Source of the DNA: Marsupella aquatica
Lineage: Eukaryota > Marchantiophyta
Assembly (NCBI GenBank): GCA_973895155.1
Contig: OZ316898.1
Location: forward strand, 12,586,001 to 12,650,000
Direction of reading: 5' to 3'
Length of the DNA: 64,000 nucleotides
The position numbers were made by a program, and so were the translations under genes. Under the pieces are notes generated by a model. It worked only from the letters and a program-made list of their open reading frames with translations, ran no database searches and was not told the DNA's origin. This document shows positions 12,440 to 25,549 of this stretch, in pieces (the first letter of the stretch is position 1; each line of letters starts with the position of its first letter).

Positions 12440-13260
12440 AGCTCTTTCATTGCTCTGCCGGCAGGGCAGGGCATGGGGCCAAGGGAGGGGCCAAGGAAGG
12501 GGCCAGTTGGCGATTGTCGTTGGGAGGTCGCCAGAGGAGAGAGGGCCAATTGGGGGGCCAGTAGCCCCTTGATGTTGAATGGGGTTTGGGGGTGCACCAG
12601 GACAGGGAGGGGGCCAAAAGAGGAGCCAAGGGAGGGGCCAGTTGGTGGTTGTAGTTGGGAGGTAGGTGCCAGAGCAGAGAAGGCCAGTTGGGGGCCAGTA
12701 GCCTGCTGATGTCGAATGTGGGTGGCAGGGTGCACTAGGGTAAGGAGGGGGCCAAAAGAGGAGCCAAGAGAGAGGCCAATTGGCAGTTGTCGTTGGGAGG
12801 TTGGGGCCACAGCAGAGAGGGCCATTTGGAGGCCAGTAGCCTGTTGATGTTCAATGGGGTTGGGGGCTGCACCAGGGCAGAGAGGGGGGCAAAAGAGGAG
12901 CCAAGGGAGGGGAGAGTTGGCGGTTGTCTTTGGGAGGTCAGGCCAGTGCAGAGAGGGGTCCTTTGGGGGCTAGTTGCCTGTTGTTGTTCAATGGGGTGCG
13001 GGTTTGGGGGGCACCAGGGCCGGGGAGGCCAAGGGAGGGGCTAGTTGGCGGTTCTCGTTGCTAGGGTGGGCCAGTTGCCTGTTGTTGTTCAATGGGGTTC
13101 GGGGTGCTAGGGCAGGGTAGGGTAGGGGACCAAAAAATGAGTCGACTAGCAGTTGTCGTTGGGAGGTTGGGCCAGGTTAAACAGGGTCAGTTGGTGGCCA
13201 GTTGCCTGTTGTTGTTCAATGGGGGGTTGGGGTGCACCAGGGCAGGCAGGGCCACTTCTT
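12440..13260. repeat. G-rich minisatellite, period about 137-138 bp
   Basis: A unit containing GCCAAAAGAGGAGCCAAGGG, then a GTTGGCGGTTGTCGTTGGGAGG-like segment, then CCAGTAGCCTGTTGATGTTC and a GGGG-rich tail recurs through this stretch. The AAAAGAGGAG landmark occurs at 12616, 12754 and 12891, a spacing of 138 and 137 bases. Partial and shortened units flank these on both sides, so there are about six to seven units, the last ones eroded and about half length. The plus strand is very G-rich with frequent GGGG runs. The repeat generates open frames on both strands (for example a repetitive Pro-rich frame on the minus strand) that are not credible genes. Confidence 0.85.
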
Positions 13261-14619
13261 ATAGGGAGTAAAGGTGACAAGCATCAAAGTTTTCAAGTTC
13301 ATTAGGGCATCCCAAAGTTACCAAAATGCAGACTCTTTGCCGGTTTGAGAGTTTGCGGGTCGGGATGCAGACCCAAAGCATGCAGTCACCCGAATCGGCA
13401 ACTGCACTTTTACGCCCGGGTATCTTTTGCTAACTTCAGGCTACAGGCTGCAGGTTAGAGACCAAGGTTTTAGCTGACCAGGGTTTTTCCAAGGATTTTC
13501 ATGTACCACCTACTTATTGCTTACAAATTCAAACGAGAACAACTCATGAGAATCCTTGGAAAATGTGGGCAATGGAGACTGGCATTGTACATTCAAGTCT
13601 AGCAAAGGAGTAGTTGCGTCCTGGAGTAGTCTCATGAGCTACAACTTTCATTGTCAAGGAGTTGTCTAGTGAGCATAAATGAAAGCGAAGTGTGCATCGA
13701 TCAATCCTTTGAAACTCGTGAGTTGGTGGGACAATGTCTCATACATTAGTCGTATGTGACTTTTGGAGACCAGGTTGTGGAATACCGTCTGCAATCATCA
13801 GAGGCCGTTGCCAAGGGTACCTAGGTGACTCCCTGATTCCGCTTTCACTTTTGACTTTCTTGCGCAATGCGATTTACCCTCTTCCGTTGCTTTTGGATTA
13901 TAAAATTGTGGTGATACTTTTTCTTTCTTCTCAGGTCATGGCTCAATGGGCCTATCTTACAGACCTTGAGGACGGCATATGTGCAGAAAATTAAAACCTA
14001 AAAATACTCACCCTCCTTGGCCTGGGCAGAGAATTATGTGGCATGAAATCTATAATTTCCCATGGAATTAGTCTACTATGCTTGTCCTTATGAATTGGAC
14101 ATAGGACTTTCATGTTAGAAATCATTTGAATTTGGATCTCGTTGTCGGCATACATTACTAGGGCAGGCAAAGTTTAGATTCCCGATCACGATGTCTGCTC
14201 CAATTTTTGTCACCTGTGAATCGGGCACTAAATCTGAATTGGGCACTATTACTAGATCCTACAAGTAGAAGGATCTAGACAATTATGAAGATGTAAGATG
14301 TGCCCTCATTGAATTAGCCATCCTACCTCTTTCTACTTTGCACTTTGGCACGGAAAATTAGGACTAGTATGTTCATATTGTTGAGAATGGGAGGCTTGGA
14401 TTTTGAAAAAGCTCCACATTCAAAGAATGAGACAAGTTTCTGAGCACAAAAGTCTGTGCAGGGGTTCAAACAGAAACTGAGCTGGATTTTCCTTAACCCA
14501 TGCTAAACCCACAACCATGAAGGCTTACGACCCCTCTCAAACTCCCCCCCCCCTTCTTTCTGCATGCCTGAAAAGCCGGTCTTGACCATAATTTTGGGCA
14601 AACTTTTTGGCAGTCACGT

Positions 14620-14661
14620 GCCTACAACCCTGTCCACACTGCCTACGACCCTGTCCACACC
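14620..14661. repeat. 21-bp tandem duplication
   Basis: The string GCCTACRACCCTGTCCACAC occurs twice, starting at 14620 and 14641, with one substitution and one end difference. It is a simple local duplication in intergenic DNA. Confidence 0.7.
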
Positions 14662-15320
14662 CTTAAACTTTGAGATGCCATATTGACATAATAACTAGCC
14701 GGTTTGTGAAAATAAACCAAGCAACCAACAACAATGACAGACGTACATTGCACTCCAAAAATGACCAAACAGAACCTTGGGTTTTAGGGACTACCAACTC
14801 GAGGCTAGTTGTTGGATGTTCTTCGTGGGGTGGGGATTGGGGATGTGCAAGGGGTGAGTCTTGTAAAACGGCCATGGCATAGTTTTTGGTTCTAGTATAT
14901 GGAGGGATGGACCTCATATCAAAGAAAGATATGGGTAACCCATGGTGCCAAGGGGCTACACCCATGACCCCTGAATGGCCATGGATTAATGAGCATAAAC
15001 TCAAGGTTTTCAAGTCAAAGTAGAGTAGTCAAAGGGTTATCCAATTTGGGGTTATCCCAACCATGAGGGGTGACCGTACTGGTGGGAATGCTATGGTGTT
15101 CAAATCCTAGTGATAGATTTTGCCCCAATTTGACTATCCTTTTGCACTCAACTCTTCATTGAGTCCAATTTTCTCGATTGCATTTGCTTGCTCAGCTTGT
15201 CGAGGCGCATCAAATTCCTGTCCCACTTGCTGATTTGGTTAGTACATTGGATGTGACCCACTAGCTCTTGTCACATATTCCAATGTTAACACTAGTCATT
15301 CTGACACTTTTTTTTTCCCG

Positions 15321-15364
15321 GTCATGTTTTAGGTTTACACTTGTCATGTTTTAGGTTTACACTT
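15321..15364. repeat. Exact 22-bp tandem duplication
   Basis: A 22-base unit beginning GTCATGTTTTAGG and ending TACACTT is present twice without a mismatch, at 15321-15342 and 15343-15364. Perfect identity suggests a recent slippage or duplication event. Confidence 0.85.
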
Positions 15365-16722
15365 GCTTTTCTTTTTTCTGGTTAGGTGTTTGTCCTCCTT
15401 GGAACTTTTTTTCTTTCCTTTCATTCTACTTTGTTCATTTTGGGGTTTTCACATTTAAATTTAGTATAAATTATGCTTCTTTGGTTAAATGAATCTTTGG
15501 TTATATGAAACCTAAACTTGTGACAGATTAGATTAGACAAGGCTTTGTGTCTGTTCTTTTCCTTCTCTCCTTCTCTCCTGAATTCTCCACCTATATCTTC
15601 AATTACAGCACTGCCCACTTAGAAAGTGCAATCCGATGATTAGAGAGCAAGGAGAATTTGACTAGGATGAATCGGTTTTGCATTCGTTCAGAGGAAAGCT
15701 TTCGAGCCTGGCATTGTATTCAACATGCCACATTCTTGCGGTAACTGAATTACGTCAAACGGCGACGAGAAATTCCTGTGAATGTTGATCGACATGCAGG
15801 GCATGATCCCATTGCGAGTCTGTCCCTCTCGCTCCCGGAAACTCTCAGATTACGTGTAACGCTGGGGCATGCGGTGCGCCATGCTGTACTCCGGCGTATT
15901 GCTCATAATTATGGCTGAGAATTTGGAGCGACGTGTGCAGAATGAAACCCTTGCTCTTCTTCGGACGATACATCTGGTGAGTAAAGACCTCTGCGCCCTG
16001 CAGTTTTCGAGTATGGCTAGTTTGTGAAAGCATTGCCCATCAGTGATCTGGAAACTGCGGTTCTTTTAAAAATGCGTGCGACACCATCATTTAAGTCTAA
16101 ACCATTTGCCCTTTGTACTGAGATTTCAGGTCTGATCATTTCAGTTGGCACAATTGTCTCTATTTGAGATTACGCACCTAATGTTGTCGGATGGGCCACT
16201 ACTGTAACGTAACGTCCTCATTGGGTCTTGGAACTCAGGATGAAAGATTATGTCCTTGGCTTTAGGCCACGCACCTTAAACCCTGGGGTTTGGGTTACGT
16301 TTTCTCCGTTTTATCCCAACTGCTCGTTAATTTTATATGGGAGATCGCTTCCGAAGTATTTGAAACACGCGAATTAAGGCATTGTGTCTCCTCTGTGGTA
16401 TGGGTTATCAGGGTTTTCGTACGAGATGAGTTCAGAGGGGGCGGCAGGGACTACTTCTTCTCGAAAATCAGAACAATGTGTGTGCTTGAGGGAGAGTACT
16501 TAATCTGTTTACCTGAAAGACGGGCTGGTTGTGCTTGCACATGGGAAGTGAGCAGAGGCTTTTAATCAGAGTGAAAGTTCCTTCGCAGTGCTCAGAATAT
16601 CTTGAAGGAGCTTGTAATGGGAAAATATGGAACTTGTCACTGGGAAGTGATCAAATCCGGCAGGAATTGCTGACGGCGACAAGTCAGAGACCTCCCGGTT
16701 TGTGGAGGCCCTGATCCATGCA

Positions 16723-19700
16723 ATGAAGTCCCGAGGAGTAGCCCGTCGGGCAGTTCGCATAGCTACCTCTAGCCTGGGCAATCACTCGCAAGTGCTGGGC
16801 GTGCTCAATGGCAAATTGTTGTCGTTGTCATCAAGGGCTTGGATTAGGGAACTGCTGCCGGCTCACATTGGTTACCGGGGCGCTGTTTATTCTCCGAAAG
16901 GCTGCTCAGATTTAGACATTGGCATGCCATCAGCAGGAGCTGAGGTTACAATTCAGAATCCTCTCGGTAATCGATGGAGGCTGGATCAGAGCAGATGCTA
17001 TTCCACTGAGGCCAGTTCTGCCCAAGGAAGAGAACTAGTGGGCCTCTATGGTTATGGGCTCCTCAAGTCGCCCCATGGCTTCAATACATTTGCTCAAGAG
17101 GCCATAGAAAGGTATGAAAACGTCTCGCGCTCCGTACTTCTTGGATAATTGAATCCGGAGGCTTTCAAAGTTGACTTGACTAAAAGCTTGTCTCCGTTTT
17201 GTGATCTTTTTCGGTAATGTATGACGTGCAGATCAGAGGAGATTGTATCTCGCATACAAGAGATGCCGCCTTCAATGGAGGTCATACAGGCTTTTGACGA
17301 CATATCAGACGTGGTTAGTCTTTCTTTAGGGTCTGTTTATGTGATTTTGTACATTGTTTGTTTTCTTTCTGTCTTTCTTGTTTCCTTCTTAGTCGTTTTT
17401 TTTATGAAGTTCACGAGGTTTTCTGTGATGTTCGATTGTACAGGTATGCACTGTTGTTGATGCAGCTGAGCTATGCAGAAATACCCATCCTGACAAGTAA
17501 GGTGCATTCTTGCAACCATAAGATCTATTCTAATTGTTGGCTCTGTTTCTAATTTTCAACGGGCACCACGTTTTGCAGTAAATTCTAGCTCCAAGTGCAC
17601 TTGATCTGGTTTTATTTTTTATTGATAAATAAAGAGGAAAGTTCGTATTGAAGAATATTAGAAACGAATTAAAACTTTTTAATGGAAAGTTTGTCAAGTT
17701 TGCCATCTCTAGGTGCGAGCTGTGTAATTCTTCCTGATGAATCTAAACTTAACCTGTGTGCAGAGAGTTTGTCCGTGAAGCAAATAAGGCCTCCATGAAG
17801 CTTTATGAGTACCTGCAAGTGAGTGTCATTCCAATAATTTAGGTTTTCAATCTAATTATCTACCTACATTTACTTTAGAATCATTTCTCCACCTGCGTCC
17901 CAGATCTTTCTTGCTCTCTCACCTGCAGCTTTCTGCTATCAAGCCCAGCAAGTGCATAATAGGGTGTTATGTCGTATTTTTTGGCAGTACCTGAACTCTC
18001 ACCAAGTTCTCTACAAGGCTCTTGTTGATGTCGAGCAGTCAACTACATTGACTACTGAAGAGGCGAAAAGGGCAGCAAAAACTCTTCGAATTGATTTTGA
18101 AAGAGGGGGCATCCATCTTCCTCCAGGCGAGTGAGCTCTTGTCGACATTTTCGTACACGTTAAGCAGGTTCAGAGATTGGAAAATTTGCCCCTGAGGTTT
18201 GTGGATAGAGGTGTTGAGTTTAGGGTTTTGAGAACTCAGGGCTTTGGACTGCAGAGAAGCTGAAACGTGCAGCTGAGCTGAACATGGAGATTACTCGCCT
18301 TGGGAGAGAGTAAGTCATTCAATGTCATAAGTTTGGCAGAGATAATTATGCTTTGATTCTGGGAATGGCGAAATTTTGTTAGCGTGCAGCTCGTCTCATG
18401 AATGCCTTCGTAATATAAATTTCCTGGTTCTGTAGATAAATTTGGACCGGGATTTGTGATATGGTTGCATTCTTGACTCACTAATCCATTTTGAGCAGAT
18501 TTACGGAGAACGTGATGTACGAGCAGGGTCAAGTTGACATTTTTCCTGCATCCCTGATTCCCAAAAATCTTCACGGATTGATGGAGCCCATCTGGAGTTT
18601 GACCGGTGGGAGAGTTGGAAGGGCTCGCACAAAGAAGGCGAACTATGGGGATAAAACTGGACTGCGCATGTCCACAGAGCCTGGTGTCCTTTTTTCTGTT
18701 CTTAAGTATGTGCCAGATGAGGAGGTGTGTGTTGTTCTTACTCTTGTGACAGCTTTGCAAAAATGTGGGACGTCCTCAGAACGTTAGTATCATCGTGATG
18801 GTTGATTTCTATTTGGGGTTTACACCTTGGAATTGATGTCTGGCCCTCTATGATGGACCGACCTATCATCCTGGTCACAGTGATCTTGAATCAAAAACGT
18901 GGCCTATGTTGTGCAGCTTGAGAGGCTAACTTATTTGGTCGTCTACCAAATTGTGAGTGCTAGCTTTGGCATGTGATTTTCAAGATATATTGATGCGTAC
19001 AATTTTCACCTGGCATGTGGTGCAGACAAGAAGGCGGGTCTACCAAGTTGGAAACAGTGTCCCAAAAAGCAATTTGCGTGTACTTGACCATCTTATATGT
19101 GCGCGACATGAGCTTGCGCAGGTTGGTCTTACTATTCTTTTACAGTTCTCATGACCGTGAAGACATGTCCGCTGACCAATTTCCTTATCTCATATTCATG
19201 TCAGTGTCATCTAGAACACTTTTATCTGCTGTCCAAAAGGGACTCAACTAAATTTTGAATTTGAAGGTTATTAGTAAAAGTTTTTCCATGCGTTCAGTTA
19301 TGAGATTTAGGTGTTGCTGTTTTTGCTGCAATGTTACTCGCTTCCCTTACAGTTTGATTCTTTCTTGTGTAGCTTTTGGGATATTCATCTTACGCAGAGT
19401 TTGCTCTGTGGCCCACAATGGCGGAGAAACCAGAAGCAGTGTTAGATTTTTTGCATGATCTTAGTACCAAAATCAGAGCAAAGGCAGATGAGGTACAATC
19501 AAACTCTGTTCATTTTTGCTGATTGCTGTTTTACCCGGAGTGTTTGTGAGAAGAACCCCCGGTATCGAGAGTAGTTGCAAATGATGTCCACAATCTTGCA
19601 GGAGTTCAGGATGCTTGGAGAGTTTCGGATGCAGTTTGAAGATGGAACCAATTCTACTGTGCAGGCCTGGGACGAGTCTTATTACTCGGGGCTTTTCAAA

Positions 19701-22700
19701 TCCCGTACTCTTGACCTCACTTCAACGGTAGGGACCTCTAAAATTTCTTTCAATCGAGACAAACTCCTGATTGTGGAATGAATGGATGTCGAGTTTTGCG
19801 TCTTTTTAGGTTGAAGTTGATCAATGATCATGGACGCACTAGTTAACACACTCGCGTGTGCAGGCAGTAGCAGCGTATTTTCCATATACAGCATGCATTG
19901 AAGGGCTGAAAGTGATGTGTCAATCCCTTTTCAATGCAACCTTCAAGCAGCTGCCACTTGGGCCCGATGAAGCTTGGCATCCTGATGTCCAGAAACTCGC
20001 ACTTCTTCATGCCACTGAGGTTTGGGGACTGATCACCTAAAGCTGCAAGAAAATTCAAAAGTTATCGTGTTCGTCTCCCTTTCTACGCGAAAGCGTTGTA
20101 TCACGTCGATTGCGATTGCTATTGCAAACACCTCAGGATAATCTTGGCCTGTAAAGAACTTGTGCAAAAAGTGCTGAGACATCTCTACCTTGGTACTCAA
20201 CAGGGTGAATTGGGTCACATGTACCTTGATCTATATGCGAGACACGGAAAATTTCCAAGCTGTGCGCACTTTACTTTAAAAGGCTGCAAGCGATTGTCTG
20301 AAACGAAGTACCAGCTTCCGGTATGGCATCCATCTCTAGATATGTCTTGACGAATAGAGAAGCGTGGAGTCCTTTTGGTGATATCAATCTTAGTTTTTCT
20401 CTTCCGATAGCAAATAACATTGAGATTTCTGCTCTAGGGAACAAGTGATTCATAACGTCCTACTACTTGGCTTTTCATGCTGGTTCTTTTACATGGTTGG
20501 GGGTATGAATACGGAATCATGAGTGGATATGCCTTCGTATAGTCTCTCAAATTTGAGACCATGACGGACAAGTTACTTCACGCATACTTGTTTCTGTCTT
20601 CACAAGTTTAACTAAGGTACGTTTTGTGCAGGTCGTAGCCTTGGTGTGCAATTTTACAAATCCAAATGGATATGAACCTCCAGTTTTGAACCACGCTGAA
20701 GTTGAGGCTCTCTTTCATGAATTCGGCCATGCTCTTCATTCCTTGCTGTCCCGAACAGTAAGTTCAAGTGTGCAGTACATCGACCGTATAATTATGAGAT
20801 CCTTAAGAAGCTTTAAACTGATTCTTAACTGCTGTCAAGTAAATGCCTTCGAATAGGCAACCATCTCTTCATGGTAAAATTGAACAATAGTTCTAGTGGT
20901 AATCTCACAGCAAAGTACATCAGTCGTTGGAGTTGAGGGCCTACAGCAAGTGCCTAAAATGAAACACTACAGCACAGAATTATAGGAATATGCTGACGAA
21001 ATAGTTTACTCAGAATCGCCTGATATTGGTCTGGACGTCACAACTCACAAAAAATTGCTTCAAACCCAGTTGGCTTGCTGTCACTCGCATAGTTGATAAG
21101 TGATCTGGCTAAGATAAATTTTGGTCACACTTGACCGTCATTTCACTAACTACTCTTCGGAATTTACATGAGACGTTCATATGTTGTCTCATGTATTATT
21201 GAAGAGCAAACACTGGTTTATGATATGTTTCTTCTCCCATGCCTTATCCCCGACATGAATTTGGTCTTTTAAAACAGGAGTATCAACACTTCTCAGGCAC
21301 ACGGACTGTGTTGGACTTTTCGGAGACACCTTCACACTTATTTGAGTAAGCTTCCTATTTGATTTTTTGTAGTTTGAAATGAAATTGCGGCTTTTCTTTG
21401 AAAACGGGGGCTAGATTTGTACATCGCAATTAAGACTTAAAACCGTGTCGTGGTAGGTACTATGCTTGGGATTATAGGGTATTGAGCAAGTTTGCCAGGC
21501 ATTATCAAACGGGTGAGGCAATCCCTGAGAAGATGGTGCAATCAATGAATGATGCAAAAAAGTTGTTATCTGCCACGGAGCTGCAGCGGCAGGTTCAAAT
21601 TCTTTCCTTCTTACGTTTTGTAAATGGCTGAGAATCTTCGGATCCTTCACGGTTGGGGTGTGAGCATCGAGCACTGTTCTGGGGATCGACTGTACTTATC
21701 AAGCAGTTTAGTCCTTACGATTTCCAATTGAGATCAGTAATGTTTTAGAAATCATTTTAGTTGGCCAAATTGTGGGCTTGTTTCAAAAGATATTTTAGTA
21801 TGTATTTACGATGAAACGTACGGCACTCCATGCAGCTGCTCTTTGCTTTGATTGACCAAACTCTCTTCGGCAAGCAACCATTGCCTGCGAAGGACACAAC
21901 AGCAGTGGTGGCTGATTTGAAACATCGACATACGTCCCTCAAGCATGTCGAAGGGACTCATTGGCAAACCCGCTTTTGTCATCTCATTAGTTATGGAGCT
22001 GGTGCGTATCCCTTTCCATGTGGTGCGTGTGAATCTGGCTGAATTGACTACGTAGCCTTCTTGTGTGTTTAAGAAGTCGGACACATTTCTTGTGATTCAA
22101 CACCTCAAAGTGAAGTAGGATATCCCTAAATTGATCTAGGCTGAAAAATTTGAACAGTTTTTGTTGTAATTCTATAGGTTCTGCACAATTCTAATGAGTA
22201 CAATTAATAATGGGACCACCATTGCCGTATACCAGGCTAATAACTTTACTACTTGCTGTCCCGTAAATTTAATCGTCCCATAATGTGCCTGTTCCTTGCT
22301 ATGCATGAGCTTACGAGGGTGCATCTCTTCGAAGATGGTAGCATACTGCGTTTCTGCTGATCGTTGCTTACCGACATCTTTATCCAGATCCTTATACTGG
22401 TTGCTTTTGCTTGTGTTAGCTGCCTGAGATGCTGCTTTTGACTAGATGTAATAACTGTCGACCACCATTTGCAGGTTACTACAGCTACTTGTATGCCCGC
22501 TGCATTGCGTCAAGCATATGGCATCAACATTGCAGAAAAGATCCTCTCAGTAAAGAGACAGGTGAAATGCTCCGTCGTGGTCTCCTGCAGTTTGGAGGTG
22601 CAAAGGATCCTGCAAAAATGCTCAGAGAGTTGCTAGGAAACGATGCACTGATTGCCTCACCAGGTGGTGGAGTAAGCCCTGCACCGAATCATCTTCTTGA

Positions 22701-22740
22701 AGAAATCGGGCTGACATTGCCACCGTCGTTGCAATCGTGA
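16723..22740 (+). CDS. MIP: Mitochondrial intermediate peptidase, M3 metallopeptidase (MIP/OCT1-like)
   Basis: This zinc metallopeptidase is predicted to trim an N-terminal peptide (an octapeptide in the classic substrates) from imported precursors in the mitochondrial matrix. Seventeen exons are inferred: 16723-17111, 17232-17313, 17444-17496, 17764-17818, 17988-18126, 18255-18309, 18499-18724, 19026-19121, 19373-19492, 19602-19727, 19864-20019, 20204-20320, 20632-20757, 21278-21345, 21457-21592, 21836-22001 and 22475-22740. They join in frame to 791 residues. The ATG at 16723 is chosen because it opens a basic, Ser/Arg-rich, acid-poor leader typical of mitochondrial import; the frame extends upstream only through non-ATG codons. 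The zinc site is HEFGH (H567, E568, H571), with the third ligand Glu at about 596 in LDFSETP, 25 residues after the second His as in thimet-type peptidases. The C-terminal GAGYYSYLYARC supplies the conserved Tyr residues. All active-site landmarks are intact. Intron 5 appears to use a GC donor. Individual borders, especially of the short exons 3-6, come from phase and recalled homologues. Confidence 0.9.
18127..18254 (+). other. Apparent GC-AG intron in the peptidase gene
   Basis: Exon 5 has to end after CCTCCAG at 18126 for the protein to continue as Pro-Pro-Glu-Lys-Leu, the order expected from plant homologues. The intron would then begin GCGAGT at 18127 and end TGCAG at 18254. The nearby GT at 18131-18132 leaves the wrong phase: joined to the acceptor at 18254 it runs into a stop within a few codons. 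GC-AG introns are a known minority class in plants. Confidence 0.65.
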
Positions 22741-25549
22741 TTTCTTTTTCTCATTGATTCATGCGGGAGGGACCGACCAACGATTTTTCCAGTCTCTGGA
22801 ATTCATTCTTTGCCAGGGACCCATTTCACATTACCGGTCGCCGTCAGAGCTGAACTTCACCTCCTAGTACCACAATTTTTTGAACTGAGTTACACATGTG
22901 CAAGCGTTCTTCTTGAGAGATGCTTCTGGTGTATGACAGGTTATCCATACAACATGATCCTTCCTTGAAATCGGATGCAAACATTCTTTGCTACTTTAGT
23001 CTGTGAACGTGAGAGTTCACGTGTAGGTATTTGTCTGCCAGCCTGAAGAATCTCTTGTTTGAGTTGAGATGGATTGAAGAAATTACAGGATGTAAACTCA
23101 GTGTAGATGTGTGGGCTCTCACTCATCTTCTCACAGCCTCAAGTCATTTAACTAGTAGGCTAGCATTGAAACGACCAATGCGTTACACTGGTAATTCTGC
23201 CCATCCGATGGAAGTGGCTCTTTTTGACCTAGGAAAATTCACTCCAGCCCTCGGTATTCTGCACCTGTTCCATAACTTTCACCTCTTCATGTTGTTTTCG
23301 TCACTGTGGGAGAATGATTAGCATCATCTCGCAGAGGAGTCAATGTAAGTGAATGGACTGATGTGATCATTGACTAGATGCAAAATACGGCAAAAGAAGA
23401 GTAAGATGAGGAAAGCTATAAACTTCGGTGATTGATAAGAGCTGGCTGAACTACTATTGAAAAGTGAGATAGTCTTCTAGAGAGTTACTACTTCAGAAAG
23501 CGCAAGAAATCCTACCAGGTGAAGTTCAGAGCTCTTCTTCAAAGTAGTTTACAGATGCCCAAACAAAGTAAATTAGCATTGGGTTACATAAAGCGTGAAG
23601 ACTATATTCGTTAGAGGTACATGGATATCACTAGCAAAGGAACTCTGTGATGTGATGCATTTGCCAACTCCAAAGGCCGGGCCCCAAGATACGAAGGGCT
23701 AGGGCACATTGTAACGGTCATGAAGATTCATTGCCAAAGATACATAGCGAGAGCTCGGGCACATTGTAGGGTCATGCAGATTCAACGACAAAGATGCATG
23801 TGAGATACAGGGATATCCTCTATCAAAGCAAGCCTTTGATGTGGTGCATTGACTGCGGTGAGAGAGCAAGGTTTGGCACATTGTACATTCTTTGACAAAA
23901 GATTCTTTTAAGCTTGTCAATTCAATTTCATACAAGTCTATTGTCTGGGCTAAACTTTGGCTGCTTTTAAACGATGGCTGCTTACTGTTCAGGATGGATA
24001 GAATTTCATGTCTTGGCCCAATGCTTGAGTTCATGCTTAAGTTGTCCCGACCTTCACTGCTTTTTCCGACCTTCAATTGAAGAATTGTTTAGCACGGGTA
24101 GCTGGTGACATTCTAGAGGCAGTTCTTGAAGGCATCGACACAGTGCAGCAAACAAGACTGGAGATTGATTGATTCTTTATTTTTTGCTCGACTTCGGAAA
24201 GGAGAATCTGAGGATTTTCAAATAAATTGAACATTTTCAGGTTTAGGTTAATTGGCTCTTTGCCGTAGCAGATGAGTTCGTCTGAAGACAGTTGCTACCA
24301 TAGTTTCAGACAGTAACTCAATGTCCATTTGTGGATTTGAACATGTATGTGGCTTCATAGAACACCCATCCACAAGTTAGGTACTGACAGTCCTTGACAG
24401 TTTTTCGATCAAGAGGTTGTCTCTGAAGTTCCGTGATGGTATAATACAAACGCAGAAAAGATACTTTTCTGGAATGAGAACTTGGCCGTGATTGAAGTGA
24501 CAGTTTGACAGCATACGGAGAAAAAGTACACTCGTTAGCTTTTAGCCCTTGAATGTGTCACTGACGCTGATGGCGTTGAACCGAAGGTCTATCTCAAATG
24601 TACCGTCGTCAGGAACATATAAAAATCTAGTTCTGTTTCTTTCTGATGAGTATTTGTTTCGAGATCCTCCATTGCTTCATATTTAGTAATCGAACATTGA
24701 ACAAAGGCTTATCATCTTTATGTAGTTTGGAAATAACGATGGCTTCCATTCTTCATTATGGACCACATGAATGAAAGACTCCATTCCATTTTGCGTTTGT
24801 GAAAAACTTAGAAGGCGAGTATTCAAGCTACATATGGCAAATTGATTGGGGCGACCTTTGTCCTTGACCGGGGAACTACGGTAGTGTCGTTGCTGTGGAA
24901 AAAGGTAATGTAACGATTGATTCACCGACATAACCTATGGGTCTTTGCTTTAGTGATAAAAATCAAATTCCGGAAACCTTATATAGTTCCCAGTCATGAC
25001 CCCACACCTAAAGTATTTTCTTGGTTCGGATATATCTGCGCACTGCTTCACATGCGTCACACTGCGTTTGTCCAACCCTCGTCCAATCAGATCCAGCACA
25101 TATTTGGAACTGACATAATTATGCCGGTTACTCCCAAGACATCTAGTTTACCATCCAATGCTATCATTTCGAACTCCGGTCGGGAACAAGATCAGGGATT
25201 GGAGCAATGTCGGTAACTACTTTTCTTCGGAAGGTATTTCCTTAGAACCACTGTCCGAACTATAAAATCCCTTCAGTTCTTCAAAACGATTATCCAAAAT
25301 TCGAAGCACTACGAGAGTCCTTGTTGAACGGCAGCGAACTCTGGCATCGTAGACGGACTCGACTTTCATTGCTTGTTATCAACTATGTGTTGCCCCCTCC
25401 ATGACGGACATCGGGAGGATCTCAACAAGCACTTGAAGCAGATAGTAGATTCGGTACCAAAATCGCCAGTTCAGTGCGACCGCTTGACGGGACAAATGTT
25501 CGAAGCTGAATGCCCGCTCGGGTATGATTATTGAAGGCCAAAAATGACG
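22741..25549. other. Intergenic region between convergent peptidase and GT29 genes
   Basis: Both flanking genes end here, so parts are 3' UTR. No open frame longer than about 125 codons is present and none carries a family motif. The degenerate repeat block at 23620-23900 is the only structure I can point to. Confidence 0.5.
23620..23900. repeat. Degenerate nested tandem repeat
   Basis: Two levels of repetition are visible. A segment GGATATC...GATGTGRTGCATT begins near 23622 and recurs near 23811, about 190 bases apart. Inside it, a unit starting GGGCACATTGTA occurs at 23702 and 23757, about 55 bases apart, each followed by GTCATG.AGATTCA. A GGCACATTGTA string also appears near 23875. Copies are diverged, so this is old. 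Confidence 0.6.

Larger units (their letters stand above)
11424..16722. other. Intergenic region between divergent NEF1-like and peptidase genes
   Basis: This 5.3-kb spacer should hold two promoters, one at each end. Near the NEF1-like start the plus strand has a CTC-triplet run at about 11607-11625, which is purine-rich in the direction of that gene. The minisatellite at about 12440-13260 is the main feature. Short exact duplications occur at 14620-14660 (21-bp period) and 15321-15364 (22-bp period). The open frames are short or, within the minisatellite, made by the repeats. I recognise no gene. Confidence 0.5.

Noticed and set aside
12376-12825. 149-codon minus-strand frame rich in Pro, Leu and Ser
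   Set aside because: It follows the 137-bp minisatellite and repeats with it; open frames on the opposite strand are equally long.
16702-16722. Start of the peptidase at 16702
   Set aside because: The codon there is GTG. The first ATG in frame is 16723 and it directly opens a basic mitochondrial-type leader.
23699-24076. 125-codon minus-strand frame
   Set aside because: It partly consists of the degenerate repeat in this region and resembles no protein I know.
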